Below are positions 43,567-51,900 of a DNA stretch of 64,000 nt, piece after piece (position 1 is the stretch's first letter; every line of letters starts with the position of its first letter). The notes under the pieces are model-generated. The model ran no database searches. It was not told the DNA's origin and saw only the letters and a list, made by a program, of their open reading frames with translations. The DNA lies in NCBI GenBank assembly GCA_963678275.1, contig OY782765.1, positions 2,418,001 to 2,482,000 of the forward strand. Reading direction: 5' to 3'. This stretch comes from G963677445 sp963678275. GTDB taxonomy: Bacteria > Bacteroidota > Ignavibacteria > Ignavibacteriales > Melioribacteraceae. The position numbers were made by a program, and so were the translations under genes.

Positions 43567-44655
43567 ATGAAAATAGACAGTATAGTTATTAAAAATTTTA
43601 AATCAATTAAAGAAGCGAAGATTGACCTGAATAAGGGAGTCAATGTCCTGATAGGCCCAAATGGAGTAGGTAAAACGAACTTCATTCAATTTTTCCTTAT
43701 GTTAAATAACATAATTGAAAAGAACTTGCAGAATTATGTAGCATCTTCAGGCGGCGCAGAAAATTTATTGCATTTCGGGTCTAAAGTATCCAGGAGTATT
43801 TTTTTTAACCTCGATTTCGGAGATAACGGTTATTTTGGGACATTGGCGCCAAACACTGAAGATAGTCTGTTCTTTATCAAGGAAAGAGCCGAATGGAGAG
43901 ACTTTGATGAATACCCTTACAAATACAATATTGGCGAAAGTAATCGGGAAACAAAATTATTTGACCGAATAAAAAGAGACAAAGAAAAAAAGGCTGCGTG
44001 GCATGTTGCCGAAGCAATTAAATCATGGCGAGTATATCATTTCCACGACACCGGCAGCACCTCCCCGATAAAAAAAACAAATAACATTAATGATAATAAG
44101 TATTTCAGGCCGGACGCCTCAAATCTGGCGGCATTTTTATATCTGGTCAGTCAAAAACATGAAGATCATTTCAAACAAATTGAAAGTACAATAAGGTTAA
44201 TAGCCCCCTTTTTCGGCAGGTTTAATCTTGAGCCTTCCGCTTTAAATGAGGAGAATATCAAACTTGAATGGCAACATGAAGGCTCGGATAAATATTTTAA
44301 CGCCTCACACTTATCGGACGGAACGCTAAGAATGATCTGCCTGATAACTCTTTTGATGCAGCCAAACCCGCCCGATACAATTATAATAGATGAACCGGAA
44401 TTGGGGCTTCACCCCTCCGCGATAAATCTGCTTGGCGAATTGATCAGATCGAGCGTAAAAAAAACACAATTAATTATTTCTACCCAGTCGGTTGAGCTGG
44501 TAAATGAATTCACCCCGGAAGATATTATAGTTGTTGACCGAATAAACAATGCCTCAGAATTCAGAAGATTAAAAAGTGAAGAATTGCTGGAATGGCTGGA
44601 GGAATACTCACTCGGTGAACTCTGGATGAAAAATATTCTCGGGGGAAGACCCTGA
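43567..44655 (+). CDS. AAA15-type ATPase of a two-gene defence-like cassette
   Basis: 362 residues of the ABC/SMC-like AAA15 ATPase group. FKSIKEAKIDLNKGVNVLIGPNGVGKT (Walker A at 30-37), a middle helical insertion (~120-200), HLSDGTLRMICL (signature), TIIIDEPELGLHP (Walker B, ~271-283) and IISTQSVELVNEF (H-loop region). The stop overlaps the start of the DUF4276 gene (TGATG). The ATPase plus Toprim-like partner layout is that of OLD/Gabija/PARIS-type phage-defence or toxin modules. The specific system is not named with confidence. Confidence 0.88.
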   Translation: MKIDSIVIKNFKSIKEAKIDLNKGVNVLIGPNGVGKTNFIQFFLMLNNIIEKNLQNYVASSGGAENLLHFGSKVSRSIFFNLDFGDNGYFGTLAPNTEDSLFFIKERAEWRDFDEYPYKYNIGESNRETKLFDRIKRDKEKKAAWHVAEAIKSWRVYHFHDTGSTSPIKKTNNINDNKYFRPDASNLAAFLYLVSQKHEDHFKQIESTIRLIAPFFGRFNLEPSALNEENIKLEWQHEGSDKYFNASHLSDGTLRMICLITLLMQPNPPDTIIIDEPELGLHPSAINLLGELIRSSVKKTQLIISTQSVELVNEFTPEDIIVVDRINNASEFRRLKSEELLEWLEEYSLGELWMKNILGGRP

Positions 44656-45320
44656 TGAAAAAAATCCACATTCTTCTTGAGGGTCCTACTGAAGAAAAAT
44701 TTGTACAAGAAATATTATTGCCATAATTCTCCCCAAAAAGCTTTCATCTGAATCCCATATTGGTGAAAACAAAAAAGACTGCCGGCGCACAAGATTTCAA
44801 AGGGGGTTTAACTTCCTATTCAAGTCAGATTCGCCCGGATATTTTAAGACTCCTTAATGACAATTCCGCTGAAACTATTACGACGATGCTGGATTATTAC
44901 GGCCTTCCAAATGATTTCCCCGGGTATTCAGCAAAATCAAAAAACATCACTCCTCAAGAAAAACTCGCAGAGCTGGAGACAGCTTTCGCGAATGATATCA
45001 ACAGCAGAAAGTTTATTCCATACCTGCAATTTCATGAATTCGAAGCCCTTTTATTTTCGGATCCTGAAATAATTGATAAAAATATTATTGGCGAAAACAA
45101 GCAACAACAATTAAACAGAATTTTGCGAGCGTTTGGCGTCAATCCGGAACTGATTAATGATTCTCCCCAAACCGCCCCGTCTAAAAGATTATTTTCGCTT
45201 TATCCGGATTTCAAAAAAACCGTAAACGGAATAACAATAGCAAAAGAAATTGGCTTGGAAAAACTTAGAGAAAAATGTTCTCATTTTGATGAATGGATTG
45301 GGAAGCTTCTAAATAAATAA
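44655..45320 (+). pseudogene. DUF4276 (Toprim-like) partner gene with one in-frame stop
   Basis: ATG 44655 overlaps the ATPase stop. The product begins MKKIHILLEGPTEEKFVQEI, the Toprim-like EGxTE motif of DUF4276, then meets TAA at codon 24 (44724-44726). The same frame continues without further damage to 45320: HLNPILVKTKKTAGAQDFKG, TMLDYYGLPNDFPGY, RKFIPYLQFHEFEALLFSDP, all family blocks. The length (221 codons) is normal. A single nonsense change, or a sequencing error, explains the break. Restart at TTG/GTG 44757-44760 would drop the EGxTE motif and probably the activity. Confidence 0.85.
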
Positions 45321-45408
45321 AAAGCTAACCCTAAAGATTAGTATAGAATATTTCATATCATTATGCCGACATCGGGATAATGGTTGATATTGCTTGAGTT
45401 AAAAAAAC

Positions 45409-45430
45409 TCCCGGCCGAAGCCGGGATATT
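45409..45430. terminator. Hairpin terminator between convergent genes
   Basis: TCCCGGC, loop CGAA, GCCGGGA, with AAAAAAA on the left side (a T run for the minus strand). It serves the 45474 gene and perhaps the DUF4276 gene from the other side. Confidence 0.75.
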
Positions 45431-45473
45431 AATACAATCAAAGGGGCATTGCACCTGAGGCACATTAGAAAAT

Positions 45474-46532
45474 TTATCCTTTATTAAAAGTACCCGCTTC
45501 CACCATCTGCCTGAAAAAGTCAATCAATGATTCTTTCGCGCTTCGGTACTCGATTTTTAATTCATTCTTTCCTTTAGAGTTATCGAAAATCCAGGGATAA
45601 CCTACATTATTGGTGATCATTTTTCTCTTTACTCCCAGCATCGGGGCTGTCAGCCATACAAGAAACTTCGGGACCTCTTTTTTAGGAAACTGGTAATTAT
45701 CACCAAATTCATCCCTGAGAATATTTGCCATTTCGAGGAACGTTTTCCTTTCATTGGCAATTATATAGCGTCCTTTTGCTTCAGGGAAAAAGCCTGCGTT
45801 AAAATGGGCGATTGCCAGATCGCGTACATCCACGAGTCCGAACTCAAAAGCCGCGGCGCCCATTTTCATTGTTCCGTCACCCAGCATTTTCATGATATTG
45901 AAACTTTCGGATGTTCCCCGGGGATTAATACCGGGACCAATAACCAGCGCCGGATTAATGACAACAAGGTCCCACCTCTTTTGTTTATCTGCTATTTCCC
46001 ATGCCCCTTTTTCAGCGAGAACTTTGGAATATGAATATGGCTGATGATCTTTAGATGAAGAGGTATTCCATTGTTCTTCTGTCGCGATCTTTCCCGGATA
46101 ACTTTGAATATCTTTCGCATCACCCAGAATTGCTGCCATACTGCTTGTCAGAACAACCCTTTTAACCGATCCCGTTTTGTTCACGGAATCGAGCACATTT
46201 CTGGTCCCTTTTAACGCCGGATCGATAAGGTCCCTCTGCGGATCTTTCACCTGGTTAATAAATGGAGAAGCTGTGTGAAATACCAGTTCGCATCCCCGCA
46301 TCGATTTTTCATATGAGCCGGGCAGGAGCAGATCAGCCTCAAAATAAACTATTTTCCCGGGAGCTTTTTCCGCGATCAGGTTCAGGTATTTTAATTTTTC
46401 CTTGTTTTGAGGATCGCGCACAGGGGCATGAACCGTAAATCCTTCGTCAAGCAGTTTTTTTACTATCCATCCTGCCACATATCCTGTGGCGCCTGTTACC
46501 ATTACCGGTTTTGTTTTGTCAATCGTTTTCAT
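45474..46532 (-). CDS. NAD(P)-dependent epimerase/dihydroflavonol-reductase-like protein
   Basis: 352 residues, extended SDR. VTGATGYVAGWIVKKLLDEG (~13-32) binds the cofactor, VFHTASPF follows, and the YSYSK catalytic pair occurs at ~168-172 with VVLTSSMAA supplying Ser. This is the dihydroflavonol-4-reductase/cinnamoyl-CoA reductase-like group, which reduces ketones or aldehydes. Substrate unknown. A TetR-type palindrome lies just upstream of the start, so expression is probably repressor-controlled, although no tetR gene is next to it. Confidence 0.9.
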   Translation of the reverse strand: MKTIDKTKPVMVTGATGYVAGWIVKKLLDEGFTVHAPVRDPQNKEKLKYLNLIAEKAPGKIVYFEADLLLPGSYEKSMRGCELVFHTASPFINQVKDPQRDLIDPALKGTRNVLDSVNKTGSVKRVVLTSSMAAILGDAKDIQSYPGKIATEEQWNTSSSKDHQPYSYSKVLAEKGAWEIADKQKRWDLVVINPALVIGPGINPRGTSESFNIMKMLGDGTMKMGAAAFEFGLVDVRDLAIAHFNAGFFPEAKGRYIIANERKTFLEMANILRDEFGDNYQFPKKEVPKFLVWLTAPMLGVKRKMITNNVGYPWIFDNSKGKNELKIEYRSAKESLIDFFRQMVEAGTFNKG

Positions 46533-46543
46533 TATTACCTCGT

Positions 46544-46563
46544 AATGAATGAATATTCGTTCA
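46544..46563. promoter_or_regulatory. TetR-type operator palindrome
   Basis: TGAATGAATATTCGTTCA with flanking AA/TGA: near-perfect inverted repeat of TGAAyGAAT. It sits 11-30 bases upstream of the minus-strand reductase ATG, the usual repressor position. Confidence 0.55.
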
Positions 46564-46608
46564 TGATATAAAAAAGCGAATGGTACATGTTAAGGAAAAA
46601 ATGCGCGT

Positions 46609-46636
46609 GTAGAGACAAGGCATGCCTTGTCTCTAC
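46609..46636. repeat. 28-bp perfect palindrome (GTAGAGACAAGGCA half-site)
   Basis: GTAGAGACAAGGCA followed directly by its reverse complement. This GTAGAGAC...GTCTCTAC type is known as a dispersed palindrome in several phyla. It lies in the gap between the reductase promoter and the galM end and could act as a terminator for neither strand (no T run). Confidence 0.8.
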
Positions 46637-46718
46637 GGTAAAAATTGTGATGGTTTAATAAAATCCTTATTTTCAATCGAATTGGATTCAAAAGAAAATT
46701 GCATCCCCTATCCCCAAA

Positions 46719-47771
46719 TCAAAAATAAAACCTGTAAACGGTTTCCGAGAAAAATTGTTCATCGGCGTTTAGAACCACGGATGGGAAATGTTCATGATTC
46801 GGGGAATCGGGGAAATGCTGGGTTTCAAGACAAAGTCCCGTTCGCCGCAGGTACTCCCGTTCGCTGCCCGCTGTTTTTTTACCGTCGAGAAAATTGCCCG
46901 TATAAAACTGCATTCCCGGTTCGGTGGTGAATACTTCCATCGCTCTGCCTGAATCCGGTTCATCCAGACGGGCGGCTTTTTTTAATCCGGCGTTTTTATC
47001 GTTCAGCACAAAATTATGATCGTATCCACCGGCCAGAATAAGCTGCTTATCTTTTATCTTAATTTCATCCCCTATTCTTTTTGAATTCCGGAAATCAAAA
47101 GGAGTATTCTCAACATTCATAAATTCACCTGTCGGAACCAGGTTCTCATTTACCGGGGTAATTGTATCGGCAAAAACCTGCAGGTTGTGATCGAGTATAT
47201 CTCTCTTTCCACCATCCTTCAGATTAAAATAACAATGGTTGGTAAAGTTAACGATTGTTTTCTGATCAGAAATGGCATAATATTTTATCCCGAAAGAATT
47301 ATTATTATCGAGGGAAAATTCCACTTTAACGGCCAAATCACCCGGGAAACCATCTTCTCCATCATCGCTGTCGTAACTCAATAATAATATAACTTTATCA
47401 CCAACTTCCACGAAAGCGTCGCCCCAGAATTTTTTATGGAAACCCTCGCCTCCGTGCAGACAATTTTTGCCGTCATTAAGTGGCAGATGGTACTCTTTGC
47501 CGTCAAGAACAAATTTACCTCCACCTATCCTGTTGGCATATCTTCCTATTGTGCTGCCGAAACATTTATCCCCGCGGGCATATCCTGTAAAATTTTCATA
47601 ACCAAGAATAACTTCCTGTTTGCCGCCTCTGTTGTCGGGCACCTTTATTGAAGTTATAGTAGCCCCAAAATCAGTAATACAAACTTCCATTCCATTATCA
47701 TTTGTCAAAATGTAAAGGTCTGCTGATCTATTATTTTTCGAATTGTGGAAATCCTTCCTGACAATATCCAT
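46719..47771 (-). CDS. galM: Aldose 1-epimerase (mutarotase)
   Basis: 350 residues, which interconvert alpha and beta anomers of glucose or galactose. Family blocks are DFGATITSIKVPDNRGGKQEVILGY, GRYANRIGGGKFVLDGKEYHLPLNDGKNCLHGG, VNFTNHCYFNL (catalytic His), GGYDHNFVL and TGLCLETQHFPDSPNH (catalytic Glu). There is no signal peptide, so it is cytosolic. It is followed by transaldolase upstream on the same strand, a small sugar-metabolism pair with the ADP-dependent kinase elsewhere in the window. Confidence 0.95.
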   Translation of the reverse strand: MDIVRKDFHNSKNNRSADLYILTNDNGMEVCITDFGATITSIKVPDNRGGKQEVILGYENFTGYARGDKCFGSTIGRYANRIGGGKFVLDGKEYHLPLNDGKNCLHGGEGFHKKFWGDAFVEVGDKVILLLSYDSDDGEDGFPGDLAVKVEFSLDNNNSFGIKYYAISDQKTIVNFTNHCYFNLKDGGKRDILDHNLQVFADTITPVNENLVPTGEFMNVENTPFDFRNSKRIGDEIKIKDKQLILAGGYDHNFVLNDKNAGLKKAARLDEPDSGRAMEVFTTEPGMQFYTGNFLDGKKTAGSEREYLRRTGLCLETQHFPDSPNHEHFPSVVLNADEQFFSETVYRFYF

Positions 47772-47824
47772 TAAATTTTACCCGGGAATTTGTTTTGAAA
47801 TGAATAAGGAAATTAAAATTATCC

Positions 47825-47842
47825 CCCGGGTAATTTCCCGGG
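47825..47842 (-). terminator. Terminator-like hairpin after transaldolase
   Basis: On the minus strand CCCGGG-AAATTA-CCCGGG followed by GGATAATTTTAATTT, ~20 bases beyond the transaldolase stop. The T run is imperfect. Confidence 0.5.
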
Positions 47843-47862
47843 AGAATAAATATTTTCTTTAA

Positions 47863-48507
47863 TTAACCGTTGAGCTTTTTCCAGTCGCTTAAAAATTTCT
47901 CAATGCCTATATCGGTGAGGGGATGTTTAAAAAGCTGGGTAATCACCTTGAATGGTATGGTAGCGACATCCGCGCCCATCATGGCGGCGTCAACAAGGTG
48001 AAGCGGATTGCGGATGCTGGCGACAAGCACCTCGGTATGATATCCGTAATTTTCATAGATAGTTACAATCTGTTCGATCAGGGCCATTCCGTCGTGGCTG
48101 ATATCATCAAGCCTGCCTACAAAGGGACTTATATATGTAGCGCCCGCTTTAGCGGCAAGCAACGCCTGGGAAGGTGAAAAACATAGTGTGACATTTGTCT
48201 GTATATTTTCGGCAGAGAGAGATTTTACCGCTTTGATACCATCTTTGATCAGAGGAATTTTCACTACAATATTTTTGTGAATAGCGGCCAGTTCACGGGC
48301 TTCTTTCATCATCCCTTCATAATCGGTGGAAATAACTTCAGCGCTTACAGGTCCGTCAACAACTTCGAGGATTTCGCCAAGAAGTGTCTTAAAATCTTTT
48401 CCTTCTTTCGATACGAGGGAAGGATTTGTGGTGACTCCGTCAAGAATTCCCATCGCCGCGGCTTCTTTGATCTCATCGATATTTGCGGTGTCAATAAAAA
48501 ATTTCAT
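47863..48507 (-). CDS. Transaldolase / fructose-6-phosphate aldolase family
   Basis: 214 residues of the short FSA/TalC group. MKFFIDTANIDEIKEAAAMGILDGVTTNPSLVSKEG opens it, then NIVVKIPLIKDGIKAV with the Schiff-base Lys, TLCFSPSQALLAAKAGATYISPFVGRLDD, and TEVLVASIRNP. The length is that of transaldolase subfamily 3B; whether it is transaldolase or fructose 6-phosphate aldolase is not decided by these motifs. ATG 48507 has AAAGGAGC upstream and gives the family's normal N-terminus, so longer upstream in-frame starts are rejected. Confidence 0.93.
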   Translation of the reverse strand: MKFFIDTANIDEIKEAAAMGILDGVTTNPSLVSKEGKDFKTLLGEILEVVDGPVSAEVISTDYEGMMKEARELAAIHKNIVVKIPLIKDGIKAVKSLSAENIQTNVTLCFSPSQALLAAKAGATYISPFVGRLDDISHDGMALIEQIVTIYENYGYHTEVLVASIRNPLHLVDAAMMGADVATIPFKVITQLFKHPLTDIGIEKFLSDWKKLNG

Positions 48508-48946
48508 AATTGCTCCTTTATTTTTAAAGAATATTTTCCATTTTAGCTGCAAAAATACGAATATTGCCAAAAATATTTTACTTTTCTTAAACAATCAGAC
48601 AAAAACAACAAATTGTTAACATAATTTTATCCGGGATTGATCGCGGAAATGAAGAGTTGTCTGATATTATTCCAAAATTGGGATTAAAATTTAACTGCCT
48701 TTTGCATTTGTTAACAGATGCGAAACCTGATTAATTATTTTTTTAACCTATGCTCCTTGTCCTTTTCACGTAAGATAAAACAAGGGTAATACATAACTTT
48801 TTTGCGGGTTTTATTTTCTTTGTGTATTTACGGCCCCCGACCTCACCCTCAGGATATTTTCGCCATCAACATATTGTTACGGTTGGCAATCCGATCCGGG
48901 GAATCGAAATGCCAACCGTTTATGAATATTCTGCCTGAATTATTCC
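48508..48946. other. Intergenic region
   Basis: About 440 bases without a gene. The only structure I can support is the hairpin at 48879-48919. The transaldolase promoter must lie near 48520-48620 in AT-rich sequence. Confidence 0.5.
48879..48919 (-). terminator. Hairpin downstream of the giant LamG/GLUG gene
   Basis: ACGGTTGGCA (48879-48888) pairs with TGCCAACCGT (48910-48919) over ten bases, ~30 bases past that gene's stop. There is no T run, so it may be an mRNA-stabilising or weak terminator structure. Confidence 0.4.
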
Positions 48947-51900
48947 TTATTTCATCAGCACAAGTTTTTTAACCGCAGTGAAGTCGTTTACGGTAATTCT
49001 GTAGAAATATACTCCTGTCGCTAAACCGGCTGCATTAAACTTATAGTCATATTTTCCGGCCTGAAGTTCTTTATTTATCAGTTCGTTTACTTTGCGGCCA
49101 AGAATATCGTATACTGAAAGATTAACTATTCCTTTTTCCGGAATACCGAAGGAGATAGTTGTTTCGGGATTGAACGGATTGGGGTAATTTTGCGCAAGTT
49201 CGAATTTTTCCGGCACATCCGTCACTACTTCCACAATTTTGGAATATTCGAAAGCGCCGTCAACATCGATCTGTTTAAGTCTGTATTGAATTACACCGCT
49301 CAAAGTTTCTGAATCTGTAAAACTATATGATTTAGGCGAGTTGCTGTTGCCGGCGCCGGGGATGAAATCAAGTGTCTTCCATCCTTCCTCAACGACAGAA
49401 GAGGGGCAGGTTCCGCTAAGAGTTCCGGTTATTGATCGTTCAATTTCGAAGCCGTAGTTATCCACTTCCGTAGCCGTTTGCCATTCTAACAAAACTCCGG
49501 TTTCGGATAGGGCCGCCGTAAATGAAGTCAATTCAACCGGTAGAGCAGATACTGCTCCCTCCTCTGTAAAAAATGCTCCATTGTATAATGTGCCGTCGTA
49601 TGAACCTGCGGTCGCGTTATCCTCCAGCACTGCTTTATCAATAGTGTTAAATTTATAATATGCGACCAGACCCGATTCATTCCCATTTAATTCTGTGTGC
49701 ATATTATCGGATATTTGCTGCTGGGTTCTTTCCACATTCCATAACCTTACTTCATCCAGCTTGCCATTATTAAGAGGCCGGGAAACGCCAGATCCGCTGA
49801 CGGAAGTACAACCTATATAAGTTGTAGCATCAGGAGCGTTAAAATTAGTACCTGAGTAACTATCCACCAGGTTACCGTCGAGATAAAATGAAGGCACACC
49901 CGATTCATCAATTGTAAAAGCGACATGGTGCCAGTCGGTGCCAATATTTGTGCCGGTCGATATCCATCTGACCATGTTAAATATAGCTAATAATTCATTC
50001 CCTTCAGTATCAAAATTGCCGTTGCCTACCCCTATGGAATAACCGTTATTCCCGTTCCCAACCGTAACAAAGGTCCCTTTTTCACTTGCCGTAGGAAGAT
50101 AAACCAGGCATTCTACGGTAACCGGCACTGTACCCAAGCCCATATTTGAATTTACCAGGGCATAATCATCCGAGCCGTCAAAATTAAGTACAAGGTTGGA
50201 ACTTGTGCTTGAAGTTGTTGATGTGCCTGAATTGCCCGAGGATGTAGAGGTGAGCATATCATAAAACCCGGAAAATCCGTTACACTCAAAAACCTGAAAT
50301 ATATATTCTGTTTCAGGTTTCAGGTTTTTTACAGATACCGAACTTCCGTTGCCTGAATATACACAGTACCATCCCGTGCTTCCTATTTGGGTTCCCTGCC
50401 CAAAACCGATAGAAGCGTGATAGGAATTTAAATCAACCGGAGAAGCAGAACCACTGTTCCCTTCTTTGACGAAAACCATTCTTGATTCACCATTGCCGTT
50501 GGTCCAGCTTAAATCGACTGAGATCGCGCCGACATTTGAAATTGCCAGGTTGGATACCTGTGCAGTTGGTTCGGTTATATTATCAGTAAAACCTTTTAAA
50601 TATGGATAACCATCATTTATATCTGATGAGATAGCCCAGGTATTTGTAAAATCCCATCCGGAAAAATTACCCTGCACTTTCATTTGAGCAGTAGTATAGC
50701 CTGTACCGAGAGGACTGCTGCTTTTACCGGAGGTCTCTGTATCCCAGTATGATGATGTGGCTGAGCCCGCATACCGAATCCCGACCAGGCCTCCTGTAGT
50801 TCCGCTACAAACAACACTCCCGGTACTGTAGGAATTTGAAAAACTGCCGGCGTTAAATGCCCCGATCAAACCTCCAACTCTCGAACCGCCTCCGTAAACT
50901 GAAGCAGTTGTGTAGCAATTAGAAACAGTAGCGCTTTCATATACGTATCCAACAACACCGCCGCAATTATTTCCACCGCTACAAGAACCAGTAGAAAAAC
51001 AATTCTGAATTATCCCGCCTCCTCTCAGCATACCGACGAATGTAGCTAAAGAGTAGTTTGAACCGCCCGCGGTAATACTTGCATCGGCAATAGCAAGATT
51101 TTTAAGAGTTCCAATGGAATACCCTATTAGCGCCTGGAAATCTGAACTCCTGTTTATATATAAATCTGTAATAGCGTAATATTGTCCGTCATAGGTGCCT
51201 GTGAAATAGGTTGACGAATTTCCAATTGGCGACCATCCGGCGCCGCCGTTTAAAGAGGATGTTTCGGAAGCATCGATATTCGCGGTTTGTATATAATATT
51301 TGTTCCACCTTGAAGCGTCAGCCGAGATCCACACAAGTTCATCAAGATTAGAGATTTCGTAAGGATCTTCGGAAGTTCCACTTCCTGCAGGAGCGCTTTT
51401 ATATCCGGCAGTCCACCTGGAAAAACCATCAAGACCTGATATCGTGACCGTATTATCGGAGGTATTCACACTCGCGATTATTTTTGTCCAGTCTGTACCA
51501 CTGTTTGTGGATTTGAATAGTTGGAGGTCTGTTTCTGTAATAGAATTAAGTTCATTATCATTATAATTAAAAACCAGGGTCGCGTTGAGGCCGGTGTTGG
51601 TGGTTGGGGTAATATCATAATATCTTAAGATTGCGGTTCCGTCGGATATTGTCGGTTCAGCGTGGCCGCGGGTAATAACTGTGCTGCCCATATTGGCCGA
51701 AGTTGTAATCTCGGCGCCCATGCCGCCAACATCTTCAGATGAAATGTTGCTCAAAGTTCTGGTAGTGGTAATCGTTCCGGATGTGCCGTAAACCCTGCCG
51801 GCTTCTTCAACGAGCAACGCTGATGAGCCAAGAGTTACTGTCTGCCCGTTCAGGTCCAGATCGCTTTCGACAAAAAGATATCCATTTACGGTAATGCCGG

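Noticed and set aside
44724..44726. Programmed read-through at the DUF4276 TAA
   Set aside because: No recoding signal is visible, and TAA is the stop least prone to read-through; a nonsense mutation or sequence error is simpler.
46622..46930. Plus-strand frame of 102 codons opposite galM
   Set aside because: It starts in the GTAGAGAC palindrome and runs antisense through conserved galM codons; a shadow frame.
48508..48594. N-terminal extension of transaldolase
   Set aside because: The extra 29 residues are not part of the family; ATG 48507 has a proper ribosome site.
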